Origin: JAXMCI01 sp046349435
GTDB lineage: Bacteria > Pseudomonadota > Alphaproteobacteria > Dongiales > Dongiaceae
Direction of reading: 5' to 3'
Assembly (NCBI GenBank): GCA_046349435.1
Contig: JAXMCI010000041.1
Location: 5,967 to 69,966 of the forward strand
DNA: 64,000 nt
Position numbers and translations under genes: made by a program
Part shown: positions 17,250 to 26,011 of the stretch, one piece after another
Layout of the letters: each line of letters begins with the position of its first letter
Position numbering within the stretch: position 1 is the first letter of the stretch
The notes under the pieces: model-generated
Told to the model about the DNA's origin: nothing
Seen by the model: only the letters and a program-made list of their open reading frames with translations
Database searches by the model: none

Positions 17250-18955
17250 ATGGCCAGCAACGACCGGCTCGCCGATTGCGCGGCGGCACTCTGGGCACTG
17301 ACGGGACGCTGGCAGGCGGCGTCGGAGGCGCAGCCCAGCACCCTCAGCGCCACGCGGGAGGCGCTGGCGCGTCTCTACTTCGCCGTCGACGGTGCGGGCT
17401 TCCCCGAGCCGGCCGCCGACCGGGCGGCGGAGACCGGGGACAGCGCGTGGCCGGACTGCGTCGAGGCGGCACTCCAGGCGCGGGGCAGCGGCCCGGCTCC
17501 GGCCGCGCCCGATGGCAGCCATGCCTTGCTCTGGTCGGCCGACCCGGACAAGCCGGACCAGCCGAGCCGGGCTCCGGACCCCGGCCTGAGATGGCCGTTC
17601 GCCCCCGCGGCGAAGGTCTGCAAGGTCTACGGCCCGTTCAGGGACGATGCCGGCGCGATCCGATGCCTCTACTTCTACGCCACGATCGATACGGTGGCGG
17701 CGCTGAAGGAAGACGGCGATGCGCGGCCCGGATTGTGGCCGCGCCAGGCCCGCAAGCCCGCCCCCGCCGCGGGACAGGCAAAGGGCCAGCTGGTCTGGGC
17801 GTGGGCGCTGTTCGTCGCCGCGATCGTCATCGGCATCGGCACCGCGCTGTGGATCTGGGCGATCACGGATTTCGCCCGCGGCACCGCCGTCAGCTTCGTC
17901 GCGGAGGCGCAGGGGCAAGCCGCGCCGTCGCCGGCCGCGACTCCGCCGCTGGCCGCAGGCGGCACCACGCAGACGGCGGCGGCAGGCACGACACCGCCGC
18001 CGGCGGTACCGGCCGCAAGCGGCGCGCAACCGGTGGCGGCGAGCTGCCTGCCGGGCGAGGCGCAGCCCGGGCCGGCGCGGTGGACGCGCGAGTGCGGCGC
18101 GAAATGGCGCGAGCTGTGGATGCGCCAGCAACCTAAGGACGCGAAGGGCGTGTGGGGCCAGATCCGCAGCCTGTTCTGGGGGTGGTCGCAGCCGGCGACC
18201 AACGGGCAGATTTCGCTCAACGTGCCGCTGCTGGCCATGATGGCGGCGCTGCTGCTGCTGGCGCTGGCCGGCGGCTGCGCCAAGAACGGCTTCTGGTTCG
18301 GGGTGCTGATCGACGAGCGCAACCGCATGAGCCTGTCGCGAGCCCAGCAGGTCTGCTGGCTGGTCCTGTTGCTGGGCGGCATCGCCGTGCTGTCCGTCTT
18401 CAATGGCGGGCTGCTGGCGGCGGCCTTGCGCGACTTCGCGGCGAAGGGCAACCCGATCCCCGACACCATCCGCTTCTTCCCGTCGATGGACGGGGCGCTG
18501 TGGGCTGCCCTCGGCATCTCGGTGGTGGCCAGCCCCTGGCTCAGCGCCGTCATCCTGGATCGCAAGGCGGCGACACAGGCGGTCGACCTCGCCGCGCCGA
18601 GGACGGTCAAGCCCGATCCCCTGCATACCCGCGCCTCGCCGAACCAGGCGAGTCTCGCCGACCTCTTCACCGGCGAGACCGAGGCCGATGTCGGCACCGT
18701 CGACATCAGCCGGCTGCAGCATCTGGCGATCACCGGCATGCTGCTGTTCCAGTATTTCCTGCTGCTCGCCTCCTATCTCGGCAACATCGACGGCGGGCTG
18801 ATCCTGAGCGCGCTCGACCTCGTCCACGCGCCGCCGTCGCTGACCACCCCTTCGCCAGCATGCCTCCGGTCGATGCGACCTTCCTCTCGCTGCTGGTCCT
18901 GAGCCACGGCGCCTATCTCGCCTTCAAGGCCCTGCCCAAGGGGGCGGGTAGCTGA
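17250..18955 (+). CDS. multi-TM membrane protein of unknown function, frameshifted near 18848
   Basis: Read from ATG 17250, the protein has a soluble N-terminal domain of about 180 residues and a TM segment (VWAWALFVAAIVIGIGTALW). A long Ala/Pro/Thr linker follows, then at least three more TM segments around the block IDERNRMSLSRAQQVCW, which occurs in a widespread uncharacterised membrane family. The frame as given stops at 18902 after an Arg/Ser-rich tail. Moving back one base at the C-run 18847-18850 gives PFASMPPVDATFLSLLVLSHGAYLAFKALPKGAGS in two continuous pieces ending at 18955, which looks like the natural last TM segment. So one C seems to be missing. Whether this is a sequencing error or a real mutation cannot be told. 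Confidence 0.7.
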
Positions 18956-19142
18956 GGCCGGACCGCGCCCGTGCGCCGCCCGATGGCAATAAGGCTGCGC
19001 TTGCCGTAGTCTGACGATCCGGCCGGCGTCCTGGGGATGCTGGCCGGTCGGAGCTGCGGGGCAGAGAGGCAGTCGGGTCCCAGGATCCAGCCGGCCCGTG
19101 AGCGGGGGGTGGGGCCGTGCCTGACGCCGGATCGCGTCGACC

Positions 19143-20938
19143 GTGGTGAGCCGGACGGGTGATCTCGTACCCGGCGGCGCGCCGCGCCGTTTCCAGCTCA
19201 TCCTGGTCAAGCCCTCGCACTACGACGACGACGGCTACGTGATCCGCTGGTGGCGGGCGATGATCCCGTCGAACTCGCTCGCCGCCATGCACGGGATCGC
19301 CGTCGACTGCGCCGAGCGCGGGCTGCTCGGGCCGGAGGTCGCGATCGACATCGAGGTGATCGACGAGACCAGCAGCCGGGTCGACGTGCCCCGGCTGCTG
19401 GCGCGGTTCCGCGCCACGGCGGGTTCGGCCTGCTGGCGCTGGTCGGCGTGCAGACCAACCAGTACCCGCGTGCCCTCGACATCGCCGGTCCGTTCCGCGC
19501 CGCCGGCGTGCCCGTCGCCATCGGCGGCTTCCACGTCTCCGGCTGCCTGTCGATGCTGGACGGCGATGCCGTCGGGCTCGAGGCCTGCCGGCAACTGGGC
19601 ATCGCGATCTTCGCGGGCGAGGCGGAGGGGCGGCTGCATGCCCTGCTGCGCGACGCGGCCGCGGGGCGGCTCGCGCCGCTCTACGACTTCGTCGGCGACC
19701 TGCCCGGGATGGAGGGCACGCCGGTGCCGCTGCTGCCCAAGCGCTACGTGACGCGGACGCTGGGCCTCAGCAGCAGCTTCGATGCCGGCCGCGGCTGCCC
19801 CTATCAATGCTCATTCTGCACCATCATCAACGTGCAGGGCCGCCAGTCGCGCTTCCGGTCGGCCGACGACGTCGAGCAGCTGGTGCGGCTCAACTGGGCG
19901 CAGGGCATCTCTCGCTTCTTCATCACCGACGACGATTTCGCACGGAACCGGAACTGGGAGGCGATCCTCGACCGTCTCATCGCGCTGCGGGAGAACGAGG
20001 GAATCCCGCTCGGCCTGATGATCCAGGTCGATACGCTCTGCCATCGGATCCCCGGCTTCATCGAGAAGGCCAGGCGGGCCGGGGTGACGCGGGTCTTCAT
20101 CGGGCTGGAGAACGTCAACCCCGAGAATCTCGCGGCGGTACGCAAGCGCCAGAACCGGATCACCGAGTACCGGGCGATGCTGCAGGCCTGGAAGTCCCGG
20201 GGCATCATGACGCTCGCCGGCTACATCCTGGGATTTCCCGCCGACACGCCGGAGACGATCCGCCGCGACATCGAGATCATCAAGCGGGAGCTGCCGGTCG
20301 ACCTCGTGGAGTTCTTCTGCCTGACGCCGCTGCCCGGCTCGGAGGACCATCGCACGCTGTGGCGCAGCGGCGCGGCGCTGGATCCCGACCTCAACCGCTA
20401 CGACGTCGAGCATGTCTGCACCGACCACCCGCGGATGAGCCGGGCCGAGTGGGAGGCGATCTACCGGGAGGCCTGGTCGCTCTACTACACGCCGGAGCAC
20501 ATGCACACGCTGCTCCGCCGGGCGGCGCGGACCGGCCTGCCGCTGTTCCGCCTGCTCAAGGTGCTGCTGATCTTCTCGACCACCACCCGGCTGGAGCAGG
20601 TGCATCCGCTGCAGTTCGGCATCTTCCGCCAGAAGCATCCCTCGGAACGCCGGCCGGGCCTGCCGCGCGAGAGCCCGTGGATCTTCTGGCCGCGCTTCGC
20701 CTGGCAGAGCGCACGCACGCAAGCGCTGCTGGTCGCGGCGCTGGCGCGGCTGGGGCTGCTGGCGCTGCGCGTCGCCCGCAGCGGCGACGCGGCCGTCTAC
20801 ACGGATCGGGCGCTGATGCCGGAGGGAGAGGACGAGCCCGGGACGCTCGATCTTCTCACCAGGACGACCGGCGCCGCGGCGGCCGTCGCGCACCGCCGGA
20901 AGATCGAGGCGCTGGCCAGAGGGACCCGCTCCGCCTGA
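19143..20938 (+). CDS. B12-binding-type radical SAM protein, frameshifted near 19413
   Basis: The N-terminal part, from GTG 19143, reads RRFQLILVKPSHYDDDGYV and SNSLAAMHGIAVDCAE, like the B12-binding domain of such enzymes. At about 19410-19415 the sense frame shifts by one base and continues as GGFGLLALVGVQTNQYPRA, IGGFHVSGCL, then the cluster motif GRGCPYQCSFCTI (CxxxCxxC) and a radical SAM core to about 20400. A C-terminal domain ends at 20938. Restoring one C in CGC-GCCAC gives a continuous FRRHGGFG reading. If intact, it would be a radical SAM enzyme of about 600 residues with a 4Fe-4S cluster and probably cobalamin. Substrate unknown. It follows another gene with a similar one-base loss. 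Confidence 0.8.
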
Positions 20939-20952
20939 CGCCCATGCCGGCC

Positions 20953-20972
20953 GCCGGGCCGTGACGCCCGGC
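20953..20972. terminator. weak hairpin between convergent genes
   Basis: A 7-bp perfect stem (GCCGGGC at 20953-20959, GCCCGGC at 20966-20972) with a 6-base loop lies between the ends of the radical SAM gene and the leftward DUF2277 gene. There is no T-run, so termination is only suggested by position. Confidence 0.3.
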
Positions 20973-21262
20973 TACGAGGATGGCGCTGCGCGCACCGGCC
21001 GCCCGCGCTCGGCGGCGCGCGCACGGGCGCGGGCGGCCTCCGTCTCGCGGTCGCGGGGCGGTGCGCTGGTCACCAGCCGGTCGAGCAGCGCATGGGCGGC
21101 GTCGGCCATCCGGTCGACCGCCTCGTTGAAGGCCGGCTCGTTGGCCCGGGACGGGCGGGTGAAGCCGCTCAGCTTGCGCACGAACTGCACGCAGGCCGCG
21201 CGGATCTCGGCCTCGGTGGCCGGCGGCGCGAAGTTGTGAAGCGTCCTGATGCTCCGGCACAT
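20972..21262 (-). CDS. DUF2277 domain protein
   Basis: 96 residues, essentially all DUF2277: MCRSIRTLHNFAPPATEAEI, then FVRKLSGFTRPSRANEPAF and a final basic helix with RARARAAERGRP. The start at 21262 is preceded by GGGAGGATCCC, a good ribosome-binding site; longer in-frame versions add unrelated residues. The family is small, common in proteobacteria and actinobacteria and has no established function. The gene is divergent from the MbtH-like gene, with 152 bases between them. Confidence 0.88.
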   Translation of the reverse strand: MCRSIRTLHNFAPPATEAEIRAACVQFVRKLSGFTRPSRANEPAFNEAVDRMADAAHALLDRLVTSAPPRDRETEAARARARAAERGRPVRAAPSS

Positions 21263-21414
21263 GGGATCCTCCCGCTCTGGGGGACGGCCGTCCTCGCGCG
21301 ATCGGAGGCGGCCGCCAGAAACGATCGAAACACGATCGGGCCGCGCGAGAAAGACTGCTGAAGCAATCGAGGAGGAGGATGCCCGACGCGGCAAGGGCCG
21401 CGAGGAGGACGACG

Positions 21415-21642
21415 ATGAACGACGAGCGCCCGACCCACCTCGTGCTGGTCAATGACGAGGAGCAGTATTCGCTGTGGCTGAGCCACCGGGAGATCCCGGC
21501 GGGATGGCGGCAGGTCGGGCCGCGCGGCAGCAGGGCGCAGTGCCTGGCCTATGTCGAGGAGGTCTGGACGGACATCATGCCGCTCAGCGCGCGCCACCAG
21601 CTGGCGGCGCGCGCGGCGCGGGGGGACGCGGCCGGGCATTGA
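21415..21642 (+). CDS. MbtH-like protein, no NRPS nearby
   Basis: 75 residues with the full MbtH signature: LVNDEEQYSLWL, PAGWRQVG, CLAYVEEVWTDIMPLS, including the three conserved Trp residues. The start at 21415 follows GAGGAGGAC. MbtH proteins are small partners that bind and activate adenylation domains of non-ribosomal peptide synthetases. No adenylation, condensation or carrier-protein gene is present in this window, so its partner must be encoded elsewhere or the gene is a remnant. The usual SLWP reads SLWL here. Confidence 0.9.
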   Translation: MNDERPTHLVLVNDEEQYSLWLSHREIPAGWRQVGPRGSRAQCLAYVEEVWTDIMPLSARHQLAARAARGDAAGH

Positions 21643-21698
21643 TCGGAGCGCCGCCGCGGTCTACGAACGGCACATGCCGCGCGTGACCCGGTAGCGCC

Positions 21699-22757
21699 TT
21701 GGCCGACCCCTCCGCCTCGATCAGCGAGCGGCTGCGCCGCATCCTGCAGCAGGCCCCGCCCGCCTTCGCCGCGGCGGAGGCTGCCGCCATCGCCCGCGAG
21801 CAGTTCGGCGTCGAGGGCGAGCTCGTGCCCCTGGTGAGCGAGCGCGACCAGAACTTCCGGCTGTCGACCGGCGACGGCCGCCGGCTGGTGCTGAAGATCG
21901 CCAACCTGCTGGAGACCCATGATGTGGTGGCCTTCCAGACCGCGGCCCTGCAGGCGGTCGCCGCGGCCGATCCCGGGCTGCCGGTGCCGCGCGTCTGCCT
22001 CGGCCGGTCGGGCGAGGCGATCGGCGTCGTGCGCTCGGCCGACGGCACCCATCTGGTGCGCCTGCTGAGCTTCCTGCCCGGGGTCGCGGCCAGCGGCCAG
22101 GCACGCAGCCCGGCCCTGCGGCGGGCGATCGGCGCCATGGCCGGCCGGCTCGACCGGGCGCTGGCCGGCTTCGCGCATCCGGCCGATGACCATGCGCTGA
22201 TCTGGCACATGAAGCACGCCGGCGCGCTGCGGCCGCTCTGCGCGGCGATCCCCGATCCGGCGTGGCGACGCTGGATCTCGGCCCATTTCGATCGCTTCAC
22301 GGCGGAGATCGGGCCGCGCCTGCTGCGCCTGCGCAGCCAGGTGATCCACCACGATTTCAATACCAACAACATCATCGTCGATCCGGCCCGCCCGGCCGAG
22401 ATCACCGGCATCATCGATTTCGGCGACATGGCGCGCGCGCCGCTGGTCGCCGAGCTCGCCGTGGCGGTCGCCTACCAGATCTACGACCAGGCCGATCCCG
22501 TCGCCGCGGCGGCGGAGCTGGTCGGCGCCTACCATGCCGAGCGGCCGCTGCTGCCCGACGAGCTGGCGCTGCTGCCCGACCTGGTCGCCACCCGCTACGC
22601 CACCCGCATCGCCATTTCCGCCTGGCGCATCGCCGCCTTCCCCGAGGGCTCGCGCTACGACCCGGCGATCAACGAGATGGCGTGGAGCACGATGGAGCGG
22701 CTGGCCGCGCTCGGCTCCGCCGCCGTCGCCCGCCGCCTGCAGGAGGCCTGCCCATGA
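21699..22757 (+). CDS. APH-fold kinase, hydroxylysine-kinase-like
   Basis: A 352-residue aminoglycoside phosphotransferase/choline kinase-fold enzyme from a TTG start. The catalytic loop VIHHDFNTNNIIVD (near residue 215) and metal-binding IIDFGDM (near residue 238) are intact; SERDQNFRL at about residue 47 is the nucleotide-loop region. Its stop overlaps the start of a class III aminotransferase-like gene (ATGA), so the two are translationally coupled. The same pairing is known for hydroxylysine kinase with phosphohydroxylysine phospholyase and for ethanolamine phosphate phospholyase. It probably phosphorylates an amino alcohol that the next enzyme cleaves. Homoserine-kinase-like activity is an alternative. 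Confidence 0.82.
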   Translation: MADPSASISERLRRILQQAPPAFAAAEAAAIAREQFGVEGELVPLVSERDQNFRLSTGDGRRLVLKIANLLETHDVVAFQTAALQAVAAADPGLPVPRVCLGRSGEAIGVVRSADGTHLVRLLSFLPGVAASGQARSPALRRAIGAMAGRLDRALAGFAHPADDHALIWHMKHAGALRPLCAAIPDPAWRRWISAHFDRFTAEIGPRLLRLRSQVIHHDFNTNNIIVDPARPAEITGIIDFGDMARAPLVAELAVAVAYQIYDQADPVAAAAELVGAYHAERPLLPDELALLPDLVATRYATRIAISAWRIAAFPEGSRYDPAINEMAWSTMERLAALGSAAVARRLQEACP

Positions 22758-24073
22758 CATCAGCCGCCGACTTGCCCGACGACCTGGCGCTGGCCGAGCG
22801 CCGCGGGCGCGTGCTGGGCTCGGGCCTCAAGCAGTTCTACGAGTTCCCCTTCCATCCCGTGCGCGGGGCGGGCGTCTGGCTCTACGACGCGGCGGGACGG
22901 GCCTATCTCGACGCCTACAACAACGTGCCGCATGTCGGCCACTGCCATCCGCGGGTGGTCGAGGCGCTGGCCCGCCAGGCGGCGCTGGTCAACACCAACA
23001 CCCGCTACCTGCACGAGGGCATCGTCGCCTATGCCGAGCGGCTGGTCGCCACCATGCCGCCGGGGCTCGACACCTGCCTCTTCACCTGTACCGGCAGCGA
23101 GGCCAACGATCTCGCCTGGCGGCTCGCCACCGCGGCCACCGGCGGCACCGGCGCGCTCGCCGCCGAGTACGCCTATCACGGCAACTCCACGGCGATCATC
23201 GCGCTCGACGGCGCCTCGCCGCCCGAGGTCAGCGGCCCCTGGGTCGCCAAGCTGCCGGCGCCGCGCTACCCCGTGGCCGGCGCCTGGGGCCAGGGGGAGG
23301 CGACCGGTGCCGCCTGGGCCGGCGCCATGGACGGCGCCATCGAGACGCTGCGGCAGCGCGGCCACCGCCCGGCCGCCTTCTACTTCTGCAGCCTGTTCGC
23401 CACCGACGGGCTGTTCGTGCCGCCGCCGGGGTTCCTCGATGACGGCCTCGCGCGGCTGCGCGCGGCGGGCGGGCTGGCGATCGCCGACGAGGTGCAGCCC
23501 GGGCTCGGACGGATCGGGACCCACCTCTGGGGCTTCCAGGCGCTCGGCGTGGTGCCCGACATCGTCACCATGGGCAAGCCGATGGGCAACGGCCACCCGA
23601 TCGGGGTTGTCGTGGCCCGCCGCGACGTGGTCGACGCCTTCTTCCGCCGCCAGCGCTATTTCAACACCTTCGGCGGCAACCCGGTGTCGGCCGCGGTGGG
23701 GATGGCCGTGCTCGACGTGCTCGAGGAGGAGGCGCTGCAGGCCAACGCGCGGCGGGTCGGCGCCGAGCTGAAGGGCGCGCTGGAGGCGCTGGCCCGCCGC
23801 CATCCGCTGGTCGGCGAGATCCGCGGCGGCGGGCTGTTCCTCGGGGTCGAGCTGCTGGTCGATCGCGCCACGCGGCAGCCGGCGACTGCGGCGGCGCGGC
23901 GGGTGCTGAACGCGCTCGGCCGGGAGGGCGTGCTGGTCGGCCTCACCGGGCCGGGTGCCGGCATGATCAAGATCCGGCCGCCGATGGTGTTCGACGCGGG
24001 CAACGCGGAGCAGCTGCTGACGACGCTCGACCGCGTGCTGGCGGCAGAGGAAAGCCGGCCGCCGTCCGGCTGA
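22754..24073 (+). CDS. class III PLP enzyme, AGXT2L/phospholyase-like
   Basis: A 439-residue class III aminotransferase-fold protein starting at the ATGA overlap with the kinase gene. Key blocks: NNVPHVGHCHPRVVEA (about residue 57), TGSEANDLAWRLA, ADEVQPGLGRIG (the PLP Asp) and TMGKPMGNGHPIGVV, with the Schiff-base Lys near residue 277. The TMGKPxGNGHP form is characteristic of the AGXT2L group (ethanolamine-phosphate and 5-phosphohydroxylysine phospholyases), which release phosphate and ammonia instead of transaminating. Together with the upstream kinase it suggests a two-step breakdown of an amino alcohol to an aldehyde. The exact substrate is inference. Confidence 0.85.
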   Translation: MTSAADLPDDLALAERRGRVLGSGLKQFYEFPFHPVRGAGVWLYDAAGRAYLDAYNNVPHVGHCHPRVVEALARQAALVNTNTRYLHEGIVAYAERLVATMPPGLDTCLFTCTGSEANDLAWRLATAATGGTGALAAEYAYHGNSTAIIALDGASPPEVSGPWVAKLPAPRYPVAGAWGQGEATGAAWAGAMDGAIETLRQRGHRPAAFYFCSLFATDGLFVPPPGFLDDGLARLRAAGGLAIADEVQPGLGRIGTHLWGFQALGVVPDIVTMGKPMGNGHPIGVVVARRDVVDAFFRRQRYFNTFGGNPVSAAVGMAVLDVLEEEALQANARRVGAELKGALEALARRHPLVGEIRGGGLFLGVELLVDRATRQPATAAARRVLNALGREGVLVGLTGPGAGMIKIRPPMVFDAGNAEQLLTTLDRVLAAEESRPPSG

Positions 24074-24093
24074 CCGCCCCGGTCCGCCGCCGC

Positions 24094-24110
24094 TGGCACC
24101 GGATGACAAT
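24094..24110 (+). promoter_or_regulatory. 17-bp regulon box, sulP copy
   Basis: TGGCACCGGATGACAAT, 63 bases before the sulP start and 20 bases after the phospholyase stop. A TATCCT hexamer begins 21 bases after the box, which would place the box around -41, a typical activator position. Member of the set with consensus about TGGCRCGnnnTGACAAG. Confidence 0.6.
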
Positions 24111-24173
24111 GCGGCCGGCCGGCGGACCGGTATCCTCGCCGGCTTCGGGACAGCGGCCGCCGGGGCGACGGGA

Positions 24174-25910
24174 ATGAGCGAGGAGACGTCGGAGGGCACG
24201 AAGCGGCGGGGCAGGGGATGGGCGCCCCCGCTGGTCGCCCAGCTGCGCGGCTACCGGCCGGCGTGGCTGCGCGACGATGTCGTCGCCGGCCTCTCCGTCG
24301 CCGCCGTCGCGCTGCCGACCGCGATCGCCTACCCGGCGATCGTCGGGCTGCCGCCGGTGACCGGCATCTACGCCGCCACCATCCCGACCGTCGCCTACGC
24401 CCTGCTCGGGCCGTCGCGCCGGCTTATGGTCGGGCCGGACAGCGCCACCTGCCTGGTTCTCGCCAGCACGATGGTCTATCTCGGCGCCGGCGGCGCCGAG
24501 GACCGCGTCGTCCTGGCCGCCGCGCTGGCGGTGCTGACCGGGCTGCTCTGCCTGCTCGCCCGGGCGCTGCGCCTCGGCTTCATCGCCGACTTCCTGTCGC
24601 GCCCCGTGCTGACCGGATTCCTCGCCGGCATTGCCGTCGACCTGATCATCGGCCAGCTCGGCCGCCTCAGCGGCGTCGCCGTCTCGTCCAAGGGCCTGCT
24701 GCGGCCGATCCTGGAGTTCCTCGGCAAGCTCGACAGCGTCCACCCCGCCACGCTCGCGGTCGGGCTCGGGCTCTTCGTGCTGCTGCGTATCCTGCGGCGC
24801 TGGGTGCCGCGCGCGCCGGGGCCGCTGATCGCCATCCTGCTGGCGCTCGTCCTCGGCGCGACGCTCGATCTCGCCGGGCTCGGCGTGCGCATGGTCGGTG
24901 CCATCCCCGGGGCGCTGCCGCGCCTCGCCCTGCCGGTTCCCTACGATGTCGCGCCGGAGGACCTCGTCCTGGCGGCCCTCAGCATCCTGCTGGTCAGCTT
25001 CGGCAGCGGCATCATCACGGCGCGCAGCTTCGGCGCGCGCTACGGGGCCGAGGTCGATGCCGATCGCGAGCTGGTGGGCTTCGGCGCCGCCAACCTCGCG
25101 GCCGGGCTGTTCGGGGGCTTCCCCGTGACCAGCTCGGACTCCCGCACCGCGGTCAACTTCATCGTCGGCGGTCGCACGCAGATCGCCGGCCTGGTCGCCG
25201 CCGGGGCGCTGCTCGCCGCCGCGCTGCTCGCCGGCGGCGCCTTCGCCAGCCTGCCGGTGGCGGCGCTCGGCGCGGTGCTGGCCTCGGCGGCGATCGACCT
25301 GATCGACGTGCCGCGGCTGGCGGCCCTGTGGCGGATCGACCGGATCGAGTTCTCGATCGCCATGGCCACGCTGCTCGGCGTGGTGATCTTCGGTGTGCTG
25401 CGCGGCGTAGCGCTGGCCGTCATCGCCAGCCTGGTGCACCTGCTCTGGCTCACCAGCCGGCCGCGCGACGCGCGGCTCGGGCTGATCCCGGGCCGGCACG
25501 GCATCTTCAAGCTGCACCACTATCCCGAGGCGGCGCCGATCCCCGGCCTCGCGCTCTACCTGCCGCAGGGGCCGCTGGTCTTCTTCAACGCCGACTACAT
25601 CAAGTCGCGGCTGCTCGATCTCGCCGAGGAGCAGGGCCTGGGAGACGGAAGCTGGCTGATCCTAGACGCCGGCGCCGTCTCGCACCTCGACAGCAGCGCC
25701 GTCGAGAGCCTGCGCGACGTGGTGACGACGCTGCAGCAGCGGGGGATCGGCTTCGGCATCGCCGAGCTGCATGGGCGCCCGCGGGCGATCCTCGAGCGCA
25801 GCGGCCTCGCCGCGATGATCGGCCCGGCGATGCTGTTCCACTCGATCGAGGACGCGGTCGCGGCCTTCCGCGCCGGCCGGCCTCTCACGCCGCCCGTGGC
25901 CGGAGGCTGA
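24174..25910 (+). CDS. SulP family anion transporter with STAS domain
   Basis: A 578-residue inner-membrane protein. An N-terminal segment of about 30 residues precedes the SulP membrane domain (about residues 35-430), which includes VAGLSVAAVALPTAIAYPAIVGLPPVTGIYA, LMVGPDSAT and GGFPVTSSDSRTAVN. A C-terminal STAS domain (about residues 450-565) has LDAGAVSHLDSSAV. The family carries sulfate, bicarbonate, nitrate or dicarboxylates; the substrate here is not evident. It has its own copy of the 17-bp box and precedes the arginine deiminase operon, which has another copy. Bicarbonate transport would fit the CO2 released by that pathway, but this is speculation. Confidence 0.92.
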   Translation: MSEETSEGTKRRGRGWAPPLVAQLRGYRPAWLRDDVVAGLSVAAVALPTAIAYPAIVGLPPVTGIYAATIPTVAYALLGPSRRLMVGPDSATCLVLASTMVYLGAGGAEDRVVLAAALAVLTGLLCLLARALRLGFIADFLSRPVLTGFLAGIAVDLIIGQLGRLSGVAVSSKGLLRPILEFLGKLDSVHPATLAVGLGLFVLLRILRRWVPRAPGPLIAILLALVLGATLDLAGLGVRMVGAIPGALPRLALPVPYDVAPEDLVLAALSILLVSFGSGIITARSFGARYGAEVDADRELVGFGAANLAAGLFGGFPVTSSDSRTAVNFIVGGRTQIAGLVAAGALLAAALLAGGAFASLPVAALGAVLASAAIDLIDVPRLAALWRIDRIEFSIAMATLLGVVIFGVLRGVALAVIASLVHLLWLTSRPRDARLGLIPGRHGIFKLHHYPEAAPIPGLALYLPQGPLVFFNADYIKSRLLDLAEEQGLGDGSWLILDAGAVSHLDSSAVESLRDVVTTLQQRGIGFGIAELHGRPRAILERSGLAAMIGPAMLFHSIEDAVAAFRAGRPLTPPVAGG

Positions 25911-25935
25911 CTCGTCGCCGACCGCGAACCGCGGT

Positions 25936-25952
25936 TGGCACGGGATGACAAG
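25936..25952 (+). promoter_or_regulatory. 17-bp regulon box, arc operon copy
   Basis: TGGCACGGGATGACAAG, 59 bases before the GTG start of arcD. It is a near-perfect consensus copy and the only recognisable regulatory element in the 101-base gap between sulP and arcD, so it probably drives the whole arcDABC-nhaC operon. Confidence 0.65.
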
Positions 25953-26011
25953 TGCCGCGCCGGAAGGCGGGCCGATGGTTCCAGGCGGCGGGCGAAACGA
26001 GGGAGGAGGCG

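Noticed and set aside
18841..18855. Programmed -1 frameshift in the membrane protein
   Set aside because: The CCCC run is short, there is no classical slippery heptamer or clear downstream structure, and a second single-C loss nearby makes plain base loss more likely.
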